Origin: Pisolithus tinctorius
Lineage: Eukaryota; Basidiomycota; Agaricomycetes; Boletales; Pisolithaceae
Length of the DNA stretch: 64,000 nucleotides
NCBI GenBank assembly: GCA_024663395.1
Contig: JANFAH010000015.1
Location: 1,302,001 to 1,366,000 of the forward strand
Reading direction: 5' to 3'
Position numbers and translations under genes: made by a program. The notes beneath the pieces were generated by a model that worked only from the letters and a program-made list of their open reading frames with translations, did no database searches and had not been told where the DNA came from. Position 1 is the stretch's first letter, and each line of letters opens with the position of its first letter. This document shows positions 55,636-64,000 of this stretch, one piece after another.

Positions 55636-57264
55636 AGGCGTTGGAGCCGGATTAGTCGGAGGAACATATGGTTTCGTAGCGGTAGATGTTGGTGCAGGTG
55701 CGGAGGGCTCGGATGCCTGGCGAGCGGCATGCGAACTTTGAACACCAGGGGAAATGATTTCCTCTTCAACAGTGGCTGTGCGCGGGTCGACTCGTGGAGG
55801 GTTGGCAGGACGTGCCGTGGTCGAGCTGTGATTTCAACTCCGTCGAAGCGGGCTTTCTTTCCGCAGGGAATGACTGCTCCCTTGTTACCTTTATCCGCTT
55901 GGTAGGTAGCCAAGCTTGAGCAACATATGCTTGGAAGTCAGGGTCGGCTAAGTCTGCGACAGGTTCATCGGCGTCTTGGACGGTGTTTAAGAAGGCAGAA
56001 GGCTGGATTTCCAACTGCACGTCAATTTCAGGATGAGCAACGCAGAAGAGGTTAGCAGTGCCTTGCGTGGAGTGGCAGGAGTCGCAGCACACGCGCTGGC
56101 CTGGTCTCTGTCAGCCATGACACGGTCAACAGCCTCTCTCAGTGAGTTACATTCAGGGAAATGTGGAATTCGGCTCCCATCTGCCAGATAGAGACGGTTG
56201 TCTGTACCTCTTGTGATCTTACCGGTGCGGATATAAACTTCAACAAGCGCGCACATCCTTGTCCAGTGGTTGGGGTCTGCACAGAAGCTGCAGCCGGGTC
56301 TGTGTTGCTGCGGCGGAGGCTGCATCTGGAAGTTGTATTCCTGTTTAACGACAGTACCAGCAGGTGGCACTTGCGGCATGTAAGCCGACGAGGGAGGTGC
56401 AGCTGTCGAGGCCGCAGTACCCATTGTCGGTACTGCGCTACGAAGAGCGGATCCTGTCAGAAGGAACTTGGTGGCTTTGATGACTTCTGCGAGCAGGTGT
56501 GGATCGTCAGGGTGGAGGTCGGTGTGGACTATAGAGAGTCGATGACGAATACGATCTGCGATGGCCCTCGGGAAGCCATTCAGGAACATGGAATCCCGTT
56601 CCATCTCTGCAAGCTTTTTAGTTTTAATGAGCAGGGCAGAAATCTTAGCGAATTTCCGCTGGTATTCTCCGAGGTCATCCTGGTTCTGCATAGGCTTGGA
56701 CTGATATTCTTCGAGGAGGTACTGCAAGTCTGCATGGCAGTAGCAGTCGTCACCCTCACAGCCAGGGTACAAACCCTTAACAGCTACTACGAAGGCATCC
56801 CAGTCGTCGGCCGTGGGAGTGGCTTCCGGAAGCGTTTGCCAGACCTCGGCTTCTTCGAGGTCAGCGTAGCAGATTGCGGCTTTGATCTTGCCACGGTCAT
56901 CAAGAGCAGCGAGAGTACCGAGGAAGTCGATGTCTTCGAGGTAGCGTGGAAGCTGCGTGGGAGAATCTCTGCTAAATTTAGGTGAGTTTTGTGTTCCGCG
57001 GAGCGGCATCTGAAACTGAGGATTAGCCATTGGTGGGTTAACCTGTGGTGGCGGTGCCAGATTGGTAACGGGTGGAACAGGTATTGGTTGCAGGTGCGAA
57101 GCGGTTGGTATAGTGTGTGAGTGAGCGGGCGGAAGTGTTGGTGGGTTACTAATTGGCTGATGGGTGGTCTGCGACTGAGTGAGTGGTCGCGGCAGTGTGG
57201 CGGATGGAGCTGGGAGTCTGGGTATAGATTCGGAGGCATCAAAGAGACGGGAAAAAGAGGGCAT
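55636..57264 (-). pseudogene. Element D gag, two frameshifts near the 3' end
   Basis: From 57264 (MPSFSRLFDASESIPRLP); coding-like sequence extends upstream toward the primer site but is broken by a TGA near 57328. Capsid block: MPLRGTQNSPKFSRDSP, RYLEDIDFLGTLAALDD, WDAFVVAVKGLYPGCEG, FLNGFPRAIADRIRHRLS. CCHC knuckle C-SF-C-ADPN-H-WTRM-C near 56270. The frame shifts near 56095 (then CHSTQGTANLFCVAHPEIDV) and near 55910 (GKKARFDGVEITAR), aligning with the gag C terminus of element C. Confidence 0.88.
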
Positions 57265-57611
57265 CGGTGATGATGAATCAGATGATGTGATGGGTGTTAA
57301 AGGTGATGGCGGGGTTTCGGGCCTTCAGGGAGTCGAGTGGATAAAGCCACCAGGAAAATCAGGGGCAGTGAGATCTAGGTGATCTGATGTGACGGATATC
57401 TGATCTGCCGAGATATCAGGAGGAGTGATCACGGGTAGTACCCATGGAATGTCAGTGGGTAATTGCGCGTGGTCCGGTGTTATGGGTGAAACAGGGTGGA
57501 AAATGTCGGAGTCTTCTGACAGGTTGAGATTGTGAAAGTGCAGGTGTAAATTTTCTAGTTCGGTGCGTTCGGCGGTGTGCCTGAGTGACCTTCTGGAAGC
57601 GACAGCAGAAT

Positions 57612-57629
57612 CCCTCGCGGTGGGCTCCA
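57612..57629 (-). promoter_or_regulatory. Element D primer-binding site
   Basis: The minus strand reads TGGAGCCCACCGCGAGGG two bases inside the 5' LTR. Same site as element C but with the CpG preserved. Confidence 0.75.
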
Positions 57630-57631
57630 GT

Positions 57632-58287
57632 TGTAGGAAAAGTCCAAGTAGCTGTATAACACGAGCTAGATGGCTTAGATAACAACAATAAAAAATGAAG
57701 GGAATGAATTGTTCGTCCCAAGGGATTCTGGACTGTCGGGACTAGAAGGAGAGACCCAGCGCTTTGTAGCAGTAGTGTTTCGTGACGTGCGCAGCGTGGT
57801 CCGCGGAGTAGTACTGGCGATGCGAGCGGTGCAAGCGGTATACGTAGTTCGTGCGCGGCGGAATGCGAGATGTGCGGTGTAGACAAAGTGGAAAAGAAAC
57901 TCGTGGTGACCTTCTGAGTGCCAAAAGGTATCATTCTGTACCTAAGTACAGGGCTTTTATAGTCCGGACAAACCCAGAACCTAAGTAAGACAGGGTACAG
58001 TAAGGGAAGGCCATGCGACAGCGCGTACTCAGAAGACAGGCCAAAACAGAGGCCGAGGGTATACTACAAGCACTAAAAGAATAGAGACCGTGATAAAAAA
58101 AAGAGTCCGAGGAAAAACAACAACCAGAGCACAGCAGCCGTGGGTATAGCATTGCGCGAGAAGGAGCGAGGGCGTGGGAAGGTAGCACGTGAACAATGGC
58201 GAACGCGAGAGGGGAGCAGATGTAACAGTAGTCACGGAACAGTTAATGATAGGGGCTTACGCATCCAGGGAATGCAGATTCCTCACA
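57632..58287 (-). repeat. Element D 5' LTR
   Basis: 656 bp matching 48230-48886. In the most divergent stretch (57780-57870) the differences are CpG versus TpG/CpA. Confidence 0.95.
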
Positions 58288-58669
58288 CCGGGCAGAGCTT
58301 AACTGAAATGACAGACACTGCAAAGCAGTGTCTGCCACACTAGACCAACTGGAGATATGGGATTGGTGAGGCCGAGGCCAGACTGAGTGAGTGCAAGGCT
58401 GAGTCTGGCCGGGGTCGAGGCACGACTATGACACTGTCTAGGGCTGTCTGGGACAGTCTTTCTCTTGTTCTCATCTTTGGGGGTAACTTGTCTATTGGTA
58501 AAAACTTACAGTACAAAGAAACTGCAAGTAAGTGCTGACTAAGCACATAAAAAGCGAACTATGGTACTCAAGTATAGTACCCACAACAGTAAGTAAAGAA
58601 ACCATAAAACAAATAAAATAGAAATTAATGCCCAATCCCATAGTAAGGAGATCTCTCTCCTTACACTGG

Positions 58670-60834
58670 GTACTTGAGGTAAGTGGTGTGAAGGGAAACT
58701 GCTAGTTGCTCCTGGGTGAAGACCAGTCTCAGGTTTTGTGGGTTCACTCAGGCATAGCTGCTATCCCCCTCTTTGGGGTAGATGTCCCATCATCTAGTTA
58801 GGGCATCGGGCTTAGCCCTGAGCTTACCAGGCCTGAATCTGATGATCATATTGAACTGAGACAGGAACTCTGACCAGTGAGCTTGGTGGCAGGTGAGTAC
58901 TTTAGAGGTAGAAAAGTACTCAAGATTCTTGTGGTCAGTAACAATGTCAACTGGTGAGGCTGAGCCCTCAAGGTAGTGGTGCCAGGTTCAGAATGCTTTG
59001 AAGATAGCAAGCAATTCCTTGTCATGAGTATCATAATTCAACTCTGGGGCCATCAGAGTCTGGGAGTAGAATGTGACCAGATGTATCTGGCTGTTGTCAC
59101 AGGTGATAGATAGTATGCTGGCAATGGCATAGTCCGATGCATTGGTCTCAACAGTGATGGGGACCCCAGGGATGAAATGAGTTAAGACCAGCACAGTAGT
59201 AAAGGTGGCCTTGAGGTTGTTGAATGACTGGCAGCATTCCTCAGAGAAGTTCCAAGGAGCCCCCTTGTGGGTAAGCCAAGTCAGTGGTACAACAATGTCC
59301 AAATAATTAAAGATAAACTGGTGATAGAAGTTTGTGAAGCTGAGGAAAGATTGAATGTCTTTGACCTTGCAAGGCTTGGGCCAATCGCAGATGGCCTGGA
59401 CTTTTTCCTTGGACATCATGATGCTGGCAGGGGAAAGGTGGAAGCCAAGGTATTTGACTGAGTCTGAGTGGAACCCACATTTCTCTGGCTTTGCATAAAG
59501 GCCATGAAGCCGAAGCCAGCAGAGCACCTCTTGGACATGCTGCTGATGGGACTCCTTATCTCTGGAGTAGATTAGGATGTCATCTAGGTAGATGACCACT
59601 CAGACATCCAACATATCCATGAAGATAGTGTTGACAAAGTGCTGGAAAGTGGCTGGGGCATTGGTGAGGCCAAATGGCATTACCAACCACTTGTAGGATC
59701 CATACTGAGTCCGAAAAGCAGTCTTCCATTCATTGCCCAGGGCAATCCAGATGAGATGGTAAGCATGCCAAAGATCAATCTTTGTATAGATCTTGGCTCA
59801 GCTCAGTGAATCTAAAAGGTCAGAGACAAGCAGGAGTGGGTAGCAGTCCTTCTTAGTGATTTTATTGAGGCTGCAGAAGTCTACACAAAGCTGGAGGGAG
59901 CTGTCCTTCTTTTTGACAAAGAGGACCAGTGCAGCATAAGGGGAGGAAGTAGGCCAAATGAAACTGGTAGTGAGGTTTTCATTGATGAAAGTCTGGAGAG
60001 CTTGGAGCTCAACTGGGGACAGTGAGTAGATGGTGCTGAGGGGTGGGGTTGTTCCTTCTTTGAGCTCTATCTTCAGGTCATACTCCCAGTGTGGTGGGAG
60101 TGCTGAGGCCTTGGCCTTGCTGAAGACATCAGCAAAATCATGGTACTCTTCTGGTATGTTGGGTAAGGCCAGAGGGGGGGAAGCTGAGGCTGATCAGGCC
60201 TGAGCTGAGTCTGAGGGACAGAGCTGGAGTTGGAACTGGACAGACCCTTCTAGTTTGCAGGCATGCACAAAGGCAGCTGCATTGATTAGGGAAACAAGAG
60301 GGGCCTTCAGGGGGGTGCAAGCTGGGGAGTTGGAGACTGGTACAGATGGTGCAAGGCTGGGTTGGTCACAAGGACCAAAGTCAGGAAGGCCAGTAGGAAC
60401 CGGGCTTACAGGGGGTGTTGGTGGGGTTGGCATTCCTTGTGCAGGAGCCAGAATGTTAGACTGCCCAATACCCAATCAATCAATGGATTGTAGTGGGTGA
60501 GCCAGTCATGTCTGAGGACTATCTTACACTCAGAATCCAACAGGGCTAGATACAGGGTTACCAGGGTGACATCACCAGACATGAAGCAGATATTGACATC
60601 TACTGCTTGGGTTATAGTAAAGGTGGACATTCCATTGAAAAGCTGGAGTCAGATTGGTGAGACTGAGTAAGGGGTAAAGGAATGTTGATTAGCAAAGTGA
60701 TTATCTATAAAACAATGAGTAGAACCAGAGTCCACTAGAGTACGAAGCCAAGGTAAATCATGGTTTTCTATAGTGATGTACAGGGTTAATGAATTTGGAC
60801 TGGAAAGAGTGGATGCATTGAGTCTAGCCTCCAA
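58670..60834 (-). pseudogene. Element E pol: protease, RT, RNase H
   Basis: Protease: TLVDSGSTHCFIDNHFAN (DSG intact, near 60740). RT: a TGA just before [17 protein letters not shown] (near 59600), KYLGFHLSPA, DIQSFLSFTNFYHQFI. RNase H: VETNASDYAIASIL (Asp to Asn in the first catalytic region, a CpG-type change) and YDTHDKELLAIFKAF. Purine run AAAGAGGGGGATAG on the minus strand near 58757-58770 at the RNase H-integrase border. The frame is cut at CTGG (58666-58669) by F. Confidence 0.88.
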
Positions 60835-61528
60835 GTTTGCACAACTGGAGTCAATGCAGCTCCTGGATTGTGCAGAGTCCCAGGAGCTGCTACCTATTTT
60901 TTTGTCTCAGGGGTAGAACCCAAGCCTGAGGCTGGTGCAGCCTTGGTGGTAGCTGCAGCATGAGCCTTGGCCTTTCCAGCTTTCTTGGGGCATTTGTCAG
61001 TGAAATATCTGGACCCTCCACAGAACATGCAGAGGTTTCCTTCAATGCAATGCTTGCATTCTTCTGGGGTGAGCTTTCCATCCTTCCTGAGTTTGCTAGG
61101 CTTGGGCTTGGACAAGTTGCTGTTATTATTGTTGCCCAGCTTCAATGAAGCCAGCTTGGGGGAAGATGTGGAGTTGTTATTGTTACTGCCAGTCTTGGCT
61201 TTCTCCTGACTGGTCTTGGGCTGATTGTTGTTGCTGGAGCTGCCAGACTTGTTGTTACTAGAGTTGGACAAGCTGTGGTGCTTACTTGCCCACTGGACTT
61301 CTTCCTTGCACTCCCAATAGTGCTGTGAGTCAAAGTGTGGAAAGCTGGTATAAACCAACCAAAACCAACACCAAAGATAAATATGAGCAAGTGGTGGTTT
61401 ACCTCCATGGAACCTGGAGGGCAGAGAAACCTAAAGTGGGAGAGACTTCAAGTGGAGGTGCTCCTGGTGCAAGTCATCAATGAGTTATGCAGGAGAGGAT
61501 GAATGAATGCTGATTGAGAAGGGGATGC

Positions 61529-61674
61529 TGAACAGAGCAGAGGTGTTCAGCCAAATTGACTTGTGCCAGGAGCATATTCTATCAAAGTCCATTACTCCCA
61601 AGTCCTGTTGGCTGAACACCTCTGCTCTGTTCAGCATCGGACTTTGATAGAATATGCTCCTGGCACAAGTCAAT
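61529..61674. repeat. Inverted duplication inside S5
   Basis: GCTGAACAGAGCAGAGG...CAGCCAA (61529-61556) reappears reversed at about 61608-61635, and the 35 bp from TTGACTTGTGCC to ATCAAAGTCC (61556-61590) reappears reversed at 61640-61674. The other S copies have one copy of each block. Confidence 0.88.
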
Positions 61675-62353
61675 GATGAGTTATGCAGGAGTGGAAGAAT
61701 GACCAAGCAAGAGGTTGTTGATGAAGCACTGATGATACTGCTGATGATGAATAGAGGTAGATAGACCCTTGATGGAGCCTCAACTACCAATGATATGAAT
61801 GAGGACAGATAGACTCTTCTGAATGAGCCTCAACTGTCAACAACAAGATATGCTGAGCTGAGCTGAACTGACTGCTGAGTGACTTCTTGATTGCTTGTGG
61901 GGTAGCTAAGTACATGGGGGTTTATATACTGTGGGGGGAGCACAGCTTGTGACAAACAAGGCACAAACACTTGGTAAGTAATGAGTAAGGACTGAGTAAT
62001 CATGATGAGTAAGTGAGAAATGAAAAGTAAGCAAGCAAAGAAGATTGGTAAGTATTGGCAATGAACGAGTCAAGGACAGCCAAAACATCACAGAATGAGT
62101 CAAATGGAGTCAGAAACTGAGTAAGTGCACTGATATCACATTAGGGGGTGGCAATGCAAGTCAGATCTCAGTGGAGACATCTCTAGATCCAAAGATGGCA
62201 TGACAGATGGATGGTGTTTCCAGATAGGTAAGTATTAATTCCAGAATTGAAGGGCATGAGTCAGGCATCAAAGGGGGCTAGGGCATTGGGGGTCTGTGGG
62301 GCAATGGGAGCATAAGCAATCGCATCTCCCACCCTTCCATCCTCTCAGCAAAG

Positions 62354-62845
62354 TTAACAAAAGCTTCGTGAATGGGGCTCTGATGGAGGAGGAGGAGAAG
62401 GGGGGACATCTTCTGCTGGATCTTGCAGTAAGAAGGCAAGATGCATGTCATACTCGTTGTGAATGCAATCAGGGAGGCTGGAGGACAGTAGATTATGCTG
62501 CAGCTGTTGCAGTGTGGGAAGAATGATGGACAAGTCTGGAATAAAGATGATGCAGGGAGCAGGGAGGAATGATCCATATGCTTCATCAACTGGGGAGACC
62601 AAAACAACCACATAAGACCTTTCTAACCAAGTGACAGACCTGAGGTGACCAAAGAATGTCCTTCTGGAAGTCATACTGACAAGGAGAACATGCTGACCAA
62701 GCTGCATGGGATGAGATGGGGCTGACAATGATGGGATGAACCAGGGGGCTTCAGGATGGAAGCTGGTGGGAATGCCTGGCAGATATACATAGCCACTGTC
62801 TCTGGCAAATGAGACAAGTGAGATGATCAATGAAGAGGTGGCCAT
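62354..62845 (-). CDS. S-family U3 reading frame, copy S5 (unknown protein)
   Basis: 163 codons from ATG 62845 (MATSSLIISLVSFARDSGYV) through LGQHVLLVSMTSRRTFFGHL, VDEAYGSFLPAPCIIFIP, SSSLPDCIHNEYDMHLAFLL to a Pro-rich tail that reads a few residues past the S4 stop (SRSFC). Changes from S4 are mostly CpG-type. Confidence 0.55.
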   Translation of the reverse strand: MATSSLIISLVSFARDSGYVYLPGIPTSFHPEAPWFIPSLSAPSHPMQLGQHVLLVSMTSRRTFFGHLRSVTWLERSYVVVLVSPVDEAYGSFLPAPCIIFIPDLSIILPTLQQLQHNLLSSSLPDCIHNEYDMHLAFLLQDPAEDVPPSPPPPSEPHSRSFC

Positions 62846-64000
62846 GATTGATGGACTTCGTGAAATGAGTGTCTGATGGATGGAGTGCTGTAGAAATGTG
62901 TAGGGTGCAAGGATCCTCTCCAAATTTGGAAGGCAGAATCGCATGGCTGAGCACTTTAAGCGAGTGTGAGAACAGAGTCGATATCTTTGGAAATGGCAGA
63001 GATATGATGAAAACTGGAATGCCATACATGGGCACTAAAAACCTTTAATGTGTGCTTAACTCGCTTCCTCTTTTCTCTTTAGCACTGACAACTCATTCTT
63101 GTGCAAAGGATGACTGCTTACATCCAGCAGTCTTTCTATTCATGAGGCCTTTAGTCTTCATCTGCATGGCATGGGCATTGCACACAACTCATTGATGAGT
63201 TAGGCAGAGTCAGCTGTAACCATGTCCACAACACCTTTGGTGTGTGACAGCATGCATCTATCTCTTGGGCAAGGTGCCAGAGCACATGAAGTGTCTGGGG
63301 TTTGCCAACTCAACAGACTTCATCCTTAATCCAGTCTGGGAGCCTGGAGTAGAAGTGGTGATGCAGTGCACTGTCTCCATAGCCTTGGACTTGTGAAGCA
63401 AGCTGATTAAAATCAACTACGTATTTGTTGATGTGCTGGTTATCTTTCATGTGTAAGTGGTTGAGCTGACTCTCAGTGTCAGCAACTGGATCATGAGGAC
63501 CGAAGGTGGTTTGCAACTCCAGGACAAACTCCCTCCAGGAGTCCATCCAGAGAGGCCAGTCATCAGGGTTGCCGAGTCCAAGCAAGTCTGGCTTGAACCA
63601 TTCAAGAGCCATGCCCTTGAGGTAAGACTGCACAAAGATGACTTTGGTGCAGTCGGTCCTGAAAGCCCAGGGATGGTCTTGGAAATTAAGTTTGTACTGG
63701 ATGAAGAAGGCATGAAGCTTCTTGGGATTGGTGCCATCAAAGGTGTCAGGCTCACATAACTTGGTCCTTCTTGAGGACTCAGGAGTGGTGTGGGCATTGC
63801 AAACCAGTAGCTTGATGGCTCCTGCAAGGTTGTCTAAGACTGTAATGGCAGGCTTGGTGTCTGGATCTGGGAAGTCTGGTTCATCCTCTGGATCATTCTC
63901 ATCCAGATTATCATCACCAGGACCATTATCATTGGGATCGTTGCCAGGGTCATCATTGTCTGGGTTATTATCATCATCGTTGCCACACTCACTGCTCTGG

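Larger units (their letters stand above)
48230..58287 (-). mobile_element. Element D: youngest Ty3/gypsy element (FIDD clade) with intact opposite-strand gene
   Basis: 10,058 bp, minus strand: 5' LTR 57632-58287, primer site 57612-57629, gag, protease, RT/RNase H/integrase, opposite-strand gene 49198-50308 between two hairpins, 3' LTR 48230-48886. Perfect 4-bp duplication CCGG (48226-48229 and 58288-58291). The LTRs differ almost only at CpG positions. CpG is abundant, unlike A. Lesions are few: gag frameshifts, one gag TGA and one RT TGA. Confidence 0.95.
29660..58433 (-). repeat. Solo B-family LTR carrying elements C and D
   Basis: Three collinear pieces of one minus-strand B-type LTR: 29660-29824, 48087-48229 and 58288-58433, about 450 bp in total. 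The outer ends, TGTCAAG and CTATGACA, are flanked by a perfect 5-bp duplication CTGTC (29655-29659 and 58434-58438). Elements C and D inserted separately at CpG sites of this one LTR. Confidence 0.9.
29543..58665. repeat. F: short solo LTR in element E, split by the B-LTR / C / D nest
   Basis: The two halves, 29543-29659 and 58439-58665 (about 340 bp together), begin TGTGAGGAAAT and end CTCTCCTTACA on the plus strand. They interrupt element E pol between segments matching element B. Flanks are CCAG (29539-29542) and CTGG (58666-58669), both derivable from CCGG by single CpG transitions. The ends resemble those of the D LTR (TGTGAGGAA...TCCTACA), so F may be a relative of D. Orientation is not determined. 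Confidence 0.65.
61324..63249 (-). mobile_element. S5: S-family element (probable solo LTR) in element E gag
   Basis: 1,926 bp, plus-strand ends TGTGAGTCAAAG and GTGTGTGACA. Flanks GTGC and GCAT can both come from GCGC followed by G by CpG transitions; comparison with element B gag shows the four-base position exactly. TATATA box near 61923. Contains a local inverted duplication (61529-61674) that adds about 80 bp compared with S4. Confidence 0.82.
25521..64000 (-). mobile_element. Element E: B-like chromodomain gypsy element, host of the whole right-hand nest; partial
   Basis: Minus-strand remnant running off the right edge. Pieces in coding order: gag 64000-63250 and 61323-60890, protease 60834-60190, RT/RNase H 60180-58670, the pol linker and start of the integrase domain 29542-29426, and the integrase zinc-finger region 25703-25521. 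Gaps are filled by S5, by F with everything inside it, and by S2 with S3. The left end is cut in integrase, so its own 3' LTR is missing. Sequence is close to element B (same gag, YLDD RT, same order) but with more CpG loss. Confidence 0.85.
60890..64000 (-). pseudogene. Element E gag, partial, split by S5
   Basis: Right part 64000-63250: YLKGMALEWFKPDLLGLGNP, ELQTTFGPHDPVADTES, INKYVVDFNQLASQVQGYG. S5 interrupts after the E-I-D codons. Left part 61323-60890: Asn/Ser/Lys-rich spacer and the knuckle C-MF-C-GGSR-Y-FTDK-C, where the zinc-binding His of element B is Tyr. Ends about 60894. The N-terminal acidic segment continues to the window edge. Confidence 0.88.

Noticed and set aside
55987..56985. 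Plus-strand open stretches (for example 56161-56985) opposite element D gag
   Set aside because: Antisense to capsid and zinc-knuckle codons that are clearly conserved with element C.
17099..63249. S family as a Helitron
   Set aside because: Consistent TGT...ACA ends, a promoter placed as in LTRs and small target duplications do not fit Helitron insertion, which makes no duplication and has a CTRR end with hairpin.
1..64000. CRISPR arrays, rRNA, tRNA or bacterial operon signals
   Set aside because: None seen; introns, chromodomain retroelements and gene content are eukaryotic.

Overview
This looks like a chromosome segment from a filamentous basidiomycete, most likely an Agaricomycete. The left end carries compact, densely spaced genes with short GT-AG introns (about 50-60 nt) and ordinary fungal housekeeping functions. 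The rest is nested LTR-retrotransposon heterochromatin with strong CpG decay. Species identity is an inference; I ran no database search.

Gene-rich arm (1 to about 11.9 kb). There are five genes: the AP-2 clathrin-adaptor sigma subunit (minus, C-terminal exon off the left edge), a Glo3/ARFGAP2-3-type Arf GTPase-activating protein (minus), an M3-family thimet-oligopeptidase-like metallopeptidase (plus), a large protein with a universal-stress-protein domain (plus), and a 12-TM UNC93-like membrane protein (minus). CpG dinucleotides are normal here.

Decayed zone (about 11.93 to 15.3 kb). CpG nearly vanishes. The zone holds a frameshifted hypothetical gene, a degenerate short tandem repeat, and a remnant that looks like a TET/JBP-type 2-oxoglutarate dioxygenase.

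Retroelement nest (15.3 to 64 kb). Element A (15.3-25.5 kb, plus) is an old Ty3/gypsy chromodomain element. Element E (25.5 kb to beyond the right edge, minus) is a B-like chromodomain element and the host of everything to its right. Inside E sit short solo LTR F, solo LTRs of a 1.8-1.9 kb family called S here, and a solo B-family LTR. Elements C (29,825-48,086) and D (48,230-58,287), two minus-strand gypsy elements of another clade, are both inserted in that solo B-family LTR. A full-length element B (38,386-46,143) lies in the gag of C and carries an S insertion. Following E > F > solo B-LTR > C > B > S gives six levels.

Three patterns stand out. (1) Elements A, C and D each carry, between pol and the 3' LTR and on the opposite strand, an intron-containing gene for a Zn2Cys6-like protein; the copy in D looks intact while the retroelement genes of D are damaged. 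(2) Every 4-bp target duplication readable here (families S, C, D, F) is explained by a target with CpG at its centre (CCGG, CCGC, GCGC, GCGT, CCGA), allowing for CpG decay, whereas the B family makes 5-bp duplications without CpG. (3) Family S carries a conserved reading frame of about 110-160 codons upstream of its own TATA box, that is, inside U3 if S is an LTR.
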